Shown here: in pieces, positions 7,730 through 16,033 of the stretch | Layout of the letters: every line of letters begins with the position of its first letter | Position numbering within the stretch: the stretch's first letter is position 1 | Source: Leisingera daeponensis | GTDB lineage: Bacteria > Pseudomonadota > Alphaproteobacteria > Rhodobacterales > Rhodobacteraceae | Assembly: GCF_019801465.1 (NCBI RefSeq) | Contig: NZ_JAHVJA010000011.1 | Span: 1 to 64,000, forward strand | Length of the DNA: 64,000 bases | Direction: 5' to 3' | Position numbers and translations under genes: made by a program | Notes under the pieces: model-generated | The model's database searches: none | What the model saw: the letters and a program-made list of their open reading frames with translations, nothing else | What the model was told of the DNA's origin: nothing

Positions 7730-10629
7730 CCCGCCAGACCCACCGGCTGAATGGCACAGGCCGCCGCCTGGACCGCAGCAAGCCCATCAGCTTCACCTTC
7801 GACGGCAAGCGCTACGGCGGCTTTGAGGGCGACACGCTCGCCTCTGCCCTCTTGGCCAATGGCGTCCGGCTGGTCGCGCGCAGCTTCAAGTACCACCGCC
7901 CGCGCGGCATCTTCACCTGCGACCCGCATGAACCCAGCGCCCTGGTGCAGCTGCGCAGCGGCGCCCGCCAGGAACCCAACATCCCCGCCACCATGGTGGA
8001 GCTCTATGACGGGCTGGAGGCCGCCAGCCAGAACCGCTGGCCATCGCTGCGATACGACCTGTTGTCGGTGAACCAGCTGTTTTCGCCCTTCTTTGCCGCG
8101 GGATTCTACTACAAGACCTTCAAATGGCCCGCAAAATTCTGGACCGGCCTCTATGAGCCGGTAATCCGCCGCGCCGCAGGCATGGGCCGCCTTTCCGGCA
8201 GCATCGACCCCGACACCTATGAGAAGATCCACCACCACTGCGATATCCTGGTGATCGGCGGCGGAGCCGCAGGCATCAGCGCCGCCCGCGCCGCGGCCCA
8301 AAGCGGCGCCCGGGTGACGCTGATAGAGGAACACGCCCGACTCGGCGGTTTCGACGGTACCGGCCTGGAACAGGACATCGCCGAACTGGAGGCGCTGGTA
8401 AACGTCCGCATCATGCCCCGCACCATGGTGTTCGGCTGGTATGACAACAACACCTTCGGCGCGGTTGAGCAGGTCTCCGACCACCTGCCCGTCCCCGCCG
8501 CCCACCAGCCGCGCCAGCGGATTTGGAAGATCGTGGCCCCTCAGGTGATCCTGGCCACCGGCGCCCATGAACGCTCGCTGATCTTTGGCAACAACGACCG
8601 CCCCGGCGTGATGCTGGCGTCCGCCGCCGAACGCTACTTGCGCGACTATGGCGTCCGCCCCGGCAGCCGCGCGGTGATCTTCACCACCAACGACACCACC
8701 GCAGGCCTGGCCAAGGCGCTGGGTGCGGCTGGCGTGACCGTCGCCGCGGTGGCCGATGCCCGCAACGGCGATGAGATCGAAACCGTGCACGGCCGCACTG
8801 CAGTCACGGGTGTCACCCTGCGCCAAAGGGACGGCAGCCGCCGCACCGTGGACTGCGATGCGGTCTGCGTCTCCGGCGGCTGGAACCCGGCGGTGCAGCT
8901 GTTGGCACAGCGCGGCCAGAAACCGCGCTGGAGCGACGGCCTGCAGGCCTTCCTGCCGCAGGAGATGGCGGGTGCGGAGTTCCTGTGCACCGGCAGCCTG
9001 GCCGGGCTGGAGGACCGCGAAGACTGCCAGGCCCACGGCCGCATGGCGGGTGAGGTTGCAGCCCAGCGGTTTGCCGCCCCGGACAGCGCCGATCTGGCAA
9101 GCTACCACAGCTATCTGGAGGCCAATGAGGCGCGCGCCGCCAGCTTCGCCTATTTCGAGACCAGCGCCGGGAAGTCAAAGAAATTCATAGACTTGCAGAA
9201 TGACGTAACAGCAGGAGACGTCTCGCTGGCGACCCGCGAGGGCTATCGCTCAGTCGAGCATGTCAAACGCTATACCACGCTCGGGATGGCCACCGATCAG
9301 GGCAAGACCTCCAACATCCACGGCATCGCCGCCATGTCAAAGGCGCTGGACAAACCGATGGACCAGGTCGGCACCACCGGCTTCCGCCCGCCCTACCGCC
9401 CGGTCAGCCTCGGCGCGCTGGCAGGCCGATCCCGCGGCAAGCACTGGCGCCCGATCCTGCGCACCCCGCTGCATGGCTGGGTCGAGGACAAGGGCGGGGT
9501 GTTCATCGAATCCGGCCTCTGGCACCGCAGCCAGTATTTCCCCAAACCGGGCGAGACCATGAGCCAGGCCATCAGCCGCGAGGTCCAGGCCGTGCGCAGC
9601 GCGGTGGGCTTCTGCGATGTCTCCACCCTGGGCAAGATCGACCTGCAAGGCCCTGATGCTGCGGCATTTCTCGACCGGGTCTACAGCAACGGCTTTGCCA
9701 AGCTGCCGGTAGGCAAGTCCCGCTACGGGCTGATGCTGCGCGAGGACGGTATCGTGATGGACGACGGCACCGTCTCAAGGCTGGCTGAGGATCACTACTT
9801 CATCACCACCACATCGGCAGAATCCGAGAGTGTTATCAGCCACCTGGAATACTGCCACCAGGTGCTGTGGCCAGAGCTGGACGTGGCCTTCGCCGATGCG
9901 GGCGAGGACTGGGCCGGCACCGCCCTGGCCGGTCCCCGCGCCCGCGAGGTGCTGGCCCGGATCGCCCCGGAGCTGGATGTGAGCAACGCCGCCCTGCCCT
10001 TCCTGGCGGCGCGCGAATGCACCATTCTGGACGGGGTGCCCGCGCGGCTGTTCCGGATTTCCTTCTCAGGCGAGCTGGCCTATGAAATCTATGTGCCGTC
10101 CCCCTATGGCCGTCCCCTGGCCGAGGCGCTGGAGCGCGAAGGCGCGGACTTCGGCATCACGCCTTATGGGGTCGAGGCACTGGACGTGCTTCGCATTGAA
10201 AAGGGGCATGTCAGCTCGGAGCTGAACAAGTTCACCACCGCAGCCGACCTGGGCCTTGGCATGATGATGTCCAAGAAAAAAGACTTCATCGGCCGCGCCC
10301 TCAGCAGCCGCCCGGGGCTGACCGACCCCGACCGCGAGGTTGTGGTGGGGCTGAAACCTCTGGACCCTTCGCACAGCTTCCGCCAGGGCGCCCATATCAC
10401 TGCCAGGGGCGCCCCCCTCGCACCGGAGAATGACGACGGCTACATCACCTCTTCCGCCTGGAGCCCGACACTGGAAAGCCATATCGCCATCGCCCTGGTG
10501 CGGCGCGGCCAAGAGCGGCTCGGCGAAGTGGTTGAGATCATCGACCCCCTTCACGGTGAGGACCCCGTCCCGGCCACCATCGTGTCCCATCACTTCTATG
10601 ATCCGGAGAATGCCCGTGTGCGCAGCTGA
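7726..10629 (+). CDS. soxA: Sarcosine oxidase subunit alpha
   Basis: This 967-aa protein has, in order, an N-terminal 2Fe-2S-fold-like domain without the cluster cysteines (residues about 15-100, FTFDGKRYGGFEGDTLASAL), an NAD-binding pyridine-nucleotide oxidoreductase domain (ILVIGGGAAGISAA, about 170-190) and a C-terminal GcvT-like folate domain (about 590-960, including the FSGELAYEIYVP motif). It binds NAD and tetrahydrofolate, forming 5,10-methylene-THF from the sarcosine methyl group. The start was set at the ATG overlapping the soxD stop. Upstream reading in this frame only shadows soxD. Confidence 0.95.
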   Translation: MTRQTHRLNGTGRRLDRSKPISFTFDGKRYGGFEGDTLASALLANGVRLVARSFKYHRPRGIFTCDPHEPSALVQLRSGARQEPNIPATMVELYDGLEAASQNRWPSLRYDLLSVNQLFSPFFAAGFYYKTFKWPAKFWTGLYEPVIRRAAGMGRLSGSIDPDTYEKIHHHCDILVIGGGAAGISAARAAAQSGARVTLIEEHARLGGFDGTGLEQDIAELEALVNVRIMPRTMVFGWYDNNTFGAVEQVSDHLPVPAAHQPRQRIWKIVAPQVILATGAHERSLIFGNNDRPGVMLASAAERYLRDYGVRPGSRAVIFTTNDTTAGLAKALGAAGVTVAAVADARNGDEIETVHGRTAVTGVTLRQRDGSRRTVDCDAVCVSGGWNPAVQLLAQRGQKPRWSDGLQAFLPQEMAGAEFLCTGSLAGLEDREDCQAHGRMAGEVAAQRFAAPDSADLASYHSYLEANEARAASFAYFETSAGKSKKFIDLQNDVTAGDVSLATREGYRSVEHVKRYTTLGMATDQGKTSNIHGIAAMSKALDKPMDQVGTTGFRPPYRPVSLGALAGRSRGKHWRPILRTPLHGWVEDKGGVFIESGLWHRSQYFPKPGETMSQAISREVQAVRSAVGFCDVSTLGKIDLQGPDAAAFLDRVYSNGFAKLPVGKSRYGLMLREDGIVMDDGTVSRLAEDHYFITTTSAESESVISHLEYCHQVLWPELDVAFADAGEDWAGTALAGPRAREVLARIAPELDVSNAALPFLAARECTILDGVPARLFRISFSGELAYEIYVPSPYGRPLAEALEREGADFGITPYGVEALDVLRIEKGHVSSELNKFTTAADLGLGMMMSKKKDFIGRALSSRPGLTDPDREVVVGLKPLDPSHSFRQGAHITARGAPLAPENDDGYITSSAWSPTLESHIAIALVRRGQERLGEVVEIIDPLHGEDPVPATIVSHHFYDPENARVRS

Positions 10630-11260
10630 AGCCCGTTCCCCGTTCTGCCTCGAAGGCCTGGACCTGACCGGCATCCCCGCGGCAGGCCCCGCCGGGGTCG
10701 AGGCCCGGATCGTCACCGGCACCGCCGTGCTGCGGATCATGCCCTTCCACGGCCAGGCAGCCGCCGCCGGCGCCGCGCTGGCGCCATTCGGGTTCACCAC
10801 CCTGCCCGCGATGGGGCGTTTTGCCGAGGAAGGCGAAAACCGCCTGGCCTGGGCGGCCGGCAACTGCTGGCACCTGATCAGTCCCCGCCCTGCCCCGGCG
10901 CTGGAACAGGAGCTGAAACAGGCGCTTGCCGGGCTGGCCGCCGTCAGCAGCGCCGGCGGCGGGTTCCTGCGCCTGCAGATCAGCGGCACCGCCGCCTGCG
11001 CACTGATGGCCAAGGGCTGCGTTCTGGACCTGGACCGGATTGAACCCGGCCGCAGCGCCGTCAGCCTGATGGCGCACACAAAGCTCCACCTGCACCGCCG
11101 CGCGGACATGGGCTTCGATTTGCTGATCCCCGCCAGCCACGCCGCCAGTTTCTGGGAGTGGCTGGCCATGTCCGCCGCCGAATTCGGACTGGCGGTCCAG
11201 ACAACCGCGGCTGCCGCACTGGAAGACAGAGCCCCCGCTCCGGCGGCCCTCTCCGCCTGA
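10610..11260 (+). CDS. soxG: Sarcosine oxidase subunit gamma
   Basis: This is a protein of about 216 aa in the position and size range of SoxG, the smaller, weakly conserved GcvT-like subunit (LQISGTAACALMAKGCVLDLD; FDLLIPASHAASFWEW near the C-terminus). It overlaps the soxA 3' end. The start is uncertain: ATG 10610 is only 1 nt from GGAG, while an in-frame GTG at 10616 has the normal 7-nt spacing, so GTG 10616 may be the true start. It is the last gene of the operon and is followed by a bidirectional terminator. Confidence 0.9.
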   Translation: MPVCAAEARSPFCLEGLDLTGIPAAGPAGVEARIVTGTAVLRIMPFHGQAAAAGAALAPFGFTTLPAMGRFAEEGENRLAWAAGNCWHLISPRPAPALEQELKQALAGLAAVSSAGGGFLRLQISGTAACALMAKGCVLDLDRIEPGRSAVSLMAHTKLHLHRRADMGFDLLIPASHAASFWEWLAMSAAEFGLAVQTTAAAALEDRAPAPAALSA

Positions 11261-11295
11261 CCCGGCAGCGGGTCACCTGCAGGCCCCAACTGCAG

Positions 11296-11331
11296 AAAAA
11301 AGCCGCTAGGCGCAAACCCGGCGGCTTTTTT
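11296..11331. terminator. Bidirectional terminator between soxG and M24 gene
   Basis: An AAAAAAGCCGC / GCGGCTTTTTT stem with a 14-nt loop separates the convergent soxG and DddP-like genes. Both strands end in T runs. Confidence 0.86.
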
Positions 11332-11354
11332 TGGCGTCCACGCGTCCCTGCAGG

Positions 11355-12632
11355 CTAGGCCTCGAACTCCTCCCACGGGTAATGGGACAGCAGCTCCCAG
11401 CCGGTTTCGGTGACGTGGATCATCTGCTCCAGCTTCACACCTTCCATCGCGCCCTCCTCGCCGATGTAGGATTCGACCGCCAGCACCATGCCGGGTTCGA
11501 CCGCGCCGTCATAGCCGTATTCCTCCAGATCCTCGCGGTAGGGGATCGACGGGTATTCGTCGCACAGCCCCACCCCATGCGCCAGGCAGCCATAGCGGTT
11601 CTTTTTGAAACGGTCCGGGATCGGCCAGGACTTTTCCGCAATCTCCCGGTAGGACATGCCCGGCTTGATCACCTCCATGTTGAACTCCACCTGCTCGCGC
11701 GCCAGCCGGTAGAGGTCCGCCTGCTCCCGCGACCAGACATCGCCGCAGACCCAGGCACGGGAGATATCCGCGCAATAGCCGTAAGGCCCGACCAGGTCGG
11801 TGTCGAAGGACACCATGTCACCCGCCTCGATCACCCGCATCGAGCTTTCGTGAAACCAGGGATTAGTGCGCGGGCCGGAGGCCAGCAGACGGGTTTCGAT
11901 CCATTCGCCGCCTTCAGCGATATTGACCTCATGCAGCTTGGCCCACAGGGCGTTCTCGGTGATGCCGGGCCGCAGCGCATCGCGCATCGCATGCATCCCC
12001 TTGTCGGCCACCGCGATTGCCGCCTTCATCAAGTCCAGTTCTCCGGGAGATTTGATCGAGCGCGCTACTTCTGCCACGCCTTGGCCATCCACGATCTCGA
12101 ACCCCAGATCCTGAATGGCGGTGCCGCCCAGATGAGACAGCCGGTCAATGGCCAGCCGCCTCTCGCCCGGGCAGTAGCGGGCCATCAGCCCGCCGATCTG
12201 GCTGCCGAAGGCACTGGCCCATTCCGCCATCCGGTTGCCCGCGGCAAAGAAGTAATGCGCCTTCATCACCCCGTAACTGTCCACTGTCGGCAGGCCCTCC
12301 GCCAAGAATGGCATATCGGCATAATCCAGCAAGGTCACCGGCCCGTCGGCGGGCACGAACACACAGCGGGTCTCGAAATGCATGCACCAGATCTGCATGT
12401 TGGTGCAGTCGGTGGCATATCGGGTGTTGATCGGGTCCAGCAGCAGGAGCGCCGGCAAATGCTGACGCTGCATTTCCGACTGCAGCCGCCCCAGCCGGTA
12501 GCGGCGCACCTCATCCAGGCCGGCTGGTGCCTCGGAATGGTCCAGCGCGCCATGCTGCACCGGCCCGCCGCCTCGCTCCACCCGGACCGGCCAGCCGCGG
12601 TCGTGGTTGCTGATCACTTTATTCCTGGCCAT
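11355..12632 (-). CDS. DddP-like M24 metallopeptidase-fold enzyme
   Basis: This 425-aa creatinase/aminopeptidase-P-fold protein closely resembles the DMSP lyase DddP in key blocks: RYATDCTNMQ, GGEWIETRLLASGPRTNPWF and HGVGLCDEYP. All six M24 metal ligands are present (Asp277, Asp279, Asp289, His352, Glu387, Glu402). Tyr347 and Asp358 line up with Tyr366 and Asp377 of characterised DddP, relative to the metal-binding His. The stretch after NPWF differs (HESSMRV, against QECGPRI in DddP). It follows a BBOX-like gene on the same strand (88-nt gap) under TetR operators, so its real substrate may be a betaine-type compound rather than DMSP (inference). The start was set at an ATG with AGGAGG 5 nt upstream. 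Confidence 0.82.
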   Translation of the reverse strand: MARNKVISNHDRGWPVRVERGGGPVQHGALDHSEAPAGLDEVRRYRLGRLQSEMQRQHLPALLLLDPINTRYATDCTNMQIWCMHFETRCVFVPADGPVTLLDYADMPFLAEGLPTVDSYGVMKAHYFFAAGNRMAEWASAFGSQIGGLMARYCPGERRLAIDRLSHLGGTAIQDLGFEIVDGQGVAEVARSIKSPGELDLMKAAIAVADKGMHAMRDALRPGITENALWAKLHEVNIAEGGEWIETRLLASGPRTNPWFHESSMRVIEAGDMVSFDTDLVGPYGYCADISRAWVCGDVWSREQADLYRLAREQVEFNMEVIKPGMSYREIAEKSWPIPDRFKKNRYGCLAHGVGLCDEYPSIPYREDLEEYGYDGAVEPGMVLAVESYIGEEGAMEGVKLEQMIHVTETGWELLSHYPWEEFEA

Positions 12633-12720
12633 CCCAGCCTCCTGACAGCTTGCTTCTGCCTGATTGCAACGCCGCCGGCCGGCCCGTTGATCCGGCTGGC
12701 CGGGCCGTCGCTCGAGCGGA

Positions 12721-13839
12721 TCAGCCCCGCTTGCGCAAAAGCCGCAGCCTGGACAGGAAATCCTCTTTGTTGTGATAAGCCCCGCACAGGCGGCGGTGAC
12801 CCTCATAGGCCTCTCGCGCGTGCAGCACCCGCCAGTTGTCGAACAGCACCACCGTGCCCGGGCGCAGGCCGAAGCGCAGCTGGTAAGCGCGGTCGTTGAT
12901 CAGGCTGTTAAACAGCGCCAGGCTCCGGTAGAAGGCTGCCTGACGGCTGTCCTCCAGCCGGAACGGCGCCCGGTCATAATTGTTGTAGGTGATCTTGCGC
13001 AGGCCGCCGTCGCGGTCCAAACCAATGATCGGGTTTTCCGCCATCAGATGCACCCCGTCACCCTTGTACTGCGCCGGAACCGGCACACTGGAAAGCACCT
13101 CAAAGGCTTCCGGATCCTGCTCCCGGATCACCTCCGCCACCTTAAAGGCATCGACAAAGATGCTCTCGCCGCCAGTGCCATCGAACTCGAGGCAATGGAA
13201 AGCCTGGTAGCCGGGGGAGTCGATGGCATAGGTGCCGTCGGTATGCGGGCCGATTTCCACCGTCGAATAGGCGGTATCGGCAAAGGCCTTGTTGGCGGTG
13301 AAGTCCCAGAATCCGCCAAAGATGGTCTGGCGGATATAGCCCACCCGCTTCAGCAGCTCCTCGGTGGCCTCCGGCGTCGCCGGGACGCCGGTCACCAGCG
13401 CAAACCCGTGCCGGTCGACAAGGTTCAGCCACTCCGCCAAACCGCTGCAGTCCACTGCCATCACCGCTGAATAGGGCACCTCCGGCAGACCGTCCTCCAT
13501 ATCCGCCGCCATCCAAAGGCGCTTCGGGCGGTCCTCCTGCCACAGGCCCGGCTCCGCCATCGCCTCCAGGAAGGACACCGGGTATTCACTTTCCTCAGCC
13601 TCCTGCGGCCAGGCCACGTAAACCGTCCCGGCTTCCAGCCGTGCGGAAACCGGCGCCAGGTCTGCGGGGATTGCAAACGTATCGACCGACCGCTGCTGCG
13701 AATCCGGGTTCATGCTGCGGGCACTATGGCAGTGGTCGCGCAGCCACACCGCCGGATAGCGGGAGACCCGCCCGTTTCCGGCCCAGCACACTTCCAGATG
13801 TGTGCCGGACACCTGGAGAGATTCGATTTTGACAGACAT
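12721..13839 (-). CDS. Gamma-butyrobetaine dioxygenase-like Fe(II)/2-oxoglutarate enzyme
   Basis: This 372-aa protein has an N-terminal DUF971-type domain (VWLRDHCHSARSMNP) and a TauD/BBOX catalytic domain. Fe(II) ligands are His199, Asp201 and His340, with Arg349/Arg350 for 2-oxoglutarate. Phe174, Trp178 and Tyr191 lie at the spacing of Tyr177, Trp181 and Tyr194, the trimethylammonium-binding aromatic cage of human BBOX, so a quaternary amine substrate is likely. BBOX hydroxylates gamma-butyrobetaine to L-carnitine. The N-terminal zinc cysteines of the animal enzyme are not all kept. It is the first gene of a two-gene operon with the DddP-like gene. AGGAG precedes the ATG. Confidence 0.88.
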   Translation of the reverse strand: MSVKIESLQVSGTHLEVCWAGNGRVSRYPAVWLRDHCHSARSMNPDSQQRSVDTFAIPADLAPVSARLEAGTVYVAWPQEAEESEYPVSFLEAMAEPGLWQEDRPKRLWMAADMEDGLPEVPYSAVMAVDCSGLAEWLNLVDRHGFALVTGVPATPEATEELLKRVGYIRQTIFGGFWDFTANKAFADTAYSTVEIGPHTDGTYAIDSPGYQAFHCLEFDGTGGESIFVDAFKVAEVIREQDPEAFEVLSSVPVPAQYKGDGVHLMAENPIIGLDRDGGLRKITYNNYDRAPFRLEDSRQAAFYRSLALFNSLINDRAYQLRFGLRPGTVVLFDNWRVLHAREAYEGHRRLCGAYHNKEDFLSRLRLLRKRG

Positions 13840-13881
13840 CCCGTGCTCCTGTTTGCAGATTCAACTGTGCTGCTCCAAACT

Positions 13882-13899
13882 ATTGTACATTCGTACAGT
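13882..13899. promoter_or_regulatory. TetR-type operator upstream of BBOX-like gene
   Basis: ATTGTACATTCGTACAGT (half-site, 4-nt spacer, half-site) lies 42 nt before the BBOX-like start codon, in the divergent promoter shared with the TetR gene. Confidence 0.72.
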
Positions 13900-13913
13900 T
13901 TGCGTCAAGTTAA

Positions 13914-13931
13914 ATTGTACGAATGTACAAT
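13914..13931. promoter_or_regulatory. TetR-type operator, perfect copy
   Basis: ATTGTACGAATGTACAAT has perfectly inverted ATTGTAC/GTACAAT half-sites. It lies 32 bp (about three helical turns) from the previous copy and is the best match to the five-site consensus. Confidence 0.8.
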
Positions 13932-13977
13932 AGGCATTTTTAACCAGCGGGATAACGGTTTGCACTTCCAGACGGCT

Positions 13978-13995
13978 GCTGTACAAATATACAAT
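13978..13995. promoter_or_regulatory. TetR-type operator next to tetR start
   Basis: GCTGTACAAATATACAAT is a weaker copy of the same palindrome, 30 nt before the GTG start of the TetR gene. Its position suggests autoregulation. Confidence 0.65.
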
Positions 13996-14025
13996 TACCC
14001 GGAAACAGGCAGGGATGGATCAGCC

Positions 14026-14649
14026 GTGACCAACCAGAAGAGACAGCGCCTCAACCCCGAGGACCGGCGCCGGCTGATGCTGCAGGGCGCCAGGGCTTCA
14101 CTTGCGAAGTACGGCGCCCAAGGCACCGGCGTCCGGGAGATCTGCAAGGACCTGGGGGTTTCCCCCGGCCTGCTCACCCACTACTTCGACGGCAAGGACA
14201 GTCTATTTCTCGCGGCTTACCACGACATGGCTCAGCAATATCTTTCCGAAGTCCGCGCAATCACAGGCGACACAAGACTGTCAGCGGAGGAGAGGCTGAA
14301 GCAGCTGTTTCAGCTGTATTTTTCAGACGAATGGTCAAACGGCGGTGTGATCGGAACTTACACAGGCTTCTGGAGTCTTTCGCAAACCAACCCGGAATTG
14401 AAATCTGCCTTCGAGGAAACTTTTCAGGAGCAGCGGAGCGCCTTCGAGCTCTTGATTAAAAGCCTTATCGAAGAACGCTGCATAACTGTGGATTCCGAGA
14501 CGTTCGCCACCTTCCTCCTGGTTTTCCTGGAGGGGGTTTGGTTCGAAAGCTGCCTGAACCCCAAGGCGGTCGACAAGGCAAGAATTCAGGCGTTCTGCTG
14601 GGACTGGCTGGAATGCTACCTGGCGGCCAAAAGCACGGCCCCAGCCTGA
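14026..14649 (+). CDS. TetR-family regulator, BetI-like
   Basis: This 207-aa protein has a TetR helix-turn-helix at about residues 18-62 (GARASLAKYGAQGTGVREI...LGVSPGLLTHYFDGKDSLF) and a BetI-type effector domain. BetI-like repressors answer to choline or related quaternary amines. Divergent from the BBOX-like/DddP-like operon, it most likely represses that operon, itself and the MttB-like gene through the 18-bp palindromes. The GTG at 14026 is the only start in this frame that begins just before the TetR domain. The ATG 12 nt upstream is in another frame and stops at once. Confidence 0.88.
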   Translation: MTNQKRQRLNPEDRRRLMLQGARASLAKYGAQGTGVREICKDLGVSPGLLTHYFDGKDSLFLAAYHDMAQQYLSEVRAITGDTRLSAEERLKQLFQLYFSDEWSNGGVIGTYTGFWSLSQTNPELKSAFEETFQEQRSAFELLIKSLIEERCITVDSETFATFLLVFLEGVWFESCLNPKAVDKARIQAFCWDWLECYLAAKSTAPA

Positions 14650-14703
14650 CACCCGCCCCTGTCGGCGTGTTCCAGCCCGGACGACAAACCGCTTCCGGAC
14701 GGC

Positions 14704-15600
14704 CTAAATCAGCCCCAGCGCGACGGCGGAATGCGGCCTGATCCCAAGATCGGGAAACCCGGCAATCCCTTCCCCAACGGTATTGTCCCGCTGCATCAGC
14801 GCGATCTGCGCCTGGGTCACCGGCGGGTGCGGCAGCAGCGACATCAGCGCCGCTGCAAGCCGCCACAGCACAAAGGGCACCGGCAGCAGCAGGCGGCGGT
14901 GGCCGTTCCGGGCCGCCAACCGCTGCAGGATGTCGCTGTAGGCAAACACATCCGGCCCGCCCAGCTCATAAATTTTGCGCTGCGCCCGCGGTCCTTCAAG
15001 GACACGGGCAACCGCCTCGGCCACATCCTCGACCCAGACCGGCTGCAGCCGGGTGCGGCCAGTGCCGAACAGCGGGATCACCGGCAGACGGGCTACAAGT
15101 TTCCGCAGGTCCCCGAAGAAAACGCCGCCCTGGCAGAACATGACGCCGGGACGCAGGATCACAGCAGCCGGACAGGCGCTGCGCACCGCGACCTCGCCTG
15201 CCGCCCTAGCCCGCACATAGGCCGAAGCCGAATGCAGGCTGGCGCCGATCCCGGAAATATGAATCAGCCGCTGGCCAGGGGTTTCCTGCACCAGCCGGGC
15301 AATCATTTGGGCACCGCTCACATGAACGTCCTGATAGCTCTGCTGCCGTGTCTCGGCGTAAAAGCCGATGCAGTTCACCACCCATGCGGCCCCGCTCAGC
15401 GCGCGTGCCATGACACCCTGGTCCGCCAGATCCACCTGTACCTGCACCGCACCGGGCCCCCACTCCTGCGGAGCCGCTGCTCCCGGCGTGCGGGTGCCTG
15501 CGCTAACGCGGAAGCCCTGCTGCTGCAGACGCCGCACCACCCGGCGGCCGAGAAACCCCGTACCACCCAATACGATCACGCTTTGAGGGCTGATCTGCAT
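14704..15600 (-). CDS. NAD(P)-binding atypical SDR, NDUFA9-like
   Basis: This 298-aa protein has an N-terminal dinucleotide loop (VLGGTGFLGRRVV), a VNCIGFYAE segment and ELGGPDVFAYSDILQ. This pattern belongs to NDUFA9-type atypical SDRs (NAD-dependent epimerase superfamily; relatives of a complex I accessory subunit and of nucleoside-sugar epimerases). The catalytic YxxxK is not obvious, which is usual for the atypical group. It converges on the TetR gene and has no informative partner. The exact role is unknown. Confidence 0.75.
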   Translation of the reverse strand: MQISPQSVIVLGGTGFLGRRVVRRLQQQGFRVSAGTRTPGAAAPQEWGPGAVQVQVDLADQGVMARALSGAAWVVNCIGFYAETRQQSYQDVHVSGAQMIARLVQETPGQRLIHISGIGASLHSASAYVRARAAGEVAVRSACPAAVILRPGVMFCQGGVFFGDLRKLVARLPVIPLFGTGRTRLQPVWVEDVAEAVARVLEGPRAQRKIYELGGPDVFAYSDILQRLAARNGHRRLLLPVPFVLWRLAAALMSLLPHPPVTQAQIALMQRDNTVGEGIAGFPDLGIRPHSAVALGLI

Positions 15601-15681
15601 CTCCTGCCGCTCCGCATCCGGATCTGCGCCACCAGATAGTGCAGCGGGACCGGTGCGCCACCTGCAGATGAAAATTCCGGA

Positions 15682-15888
15682 TTAGTCCAGCCGGAACCCG
15701 ATTTTGAGCCCAACCTGGTAATGGGCGACCTTGCCGCCCTCCACATGGCCGCGGATCTCTCCGACCTCGAACCAGCTGATATGCTCGATTGTCTTCGAGG
15801 CGCGGACGATCGCCCCGCTGATGGCGTCCTCGATGCTGGATTGCGAGCTGCCCACCACATCCACTGTCTTGTAAATCGCGTCACTCAT
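15682..15888 (-). CDS. Dodecin family flavin-binding protein
   Basis: This 68-aa protein has the dodecin layout: VYKT-like strand, helix SIEDAISGAIVRASKTI, then HISWFEVGEIRGHVEGGKVAHYQVGLKIGFRLD. Trp39 is at the position of the conserved tryptophan that stacks on bound flavin. Dodecins form hollow dodecamers that store and protect riboflavin/FMN in the cytoplasm. The start was moved to the internal ATG with AGGAG 7 nt upstream; the longer frame adds 25 residues without similarity. Confidence 0.92.
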   Translation of the reverse strand: MSDAIYKTVDVVGSSQSSIEDAISGAIVRASKTIEHISWFEVGEIRGHVEGGKVAHYQVGLKIGFRLD

Positions 15889-16033
15889 CACATCACTCCT
15901 GACTGCGCGGCCACACCGGCCGCAGTAGAGCTTCAGTGTGACCGGATCCACGCCCGCGTCCAACCCCTCTCAGCAGCCGGCCGGATCTGCCTGAGTTTTA
16001 GCCGGAAACACCTCCGTTTCCACCGGGTGCGGA

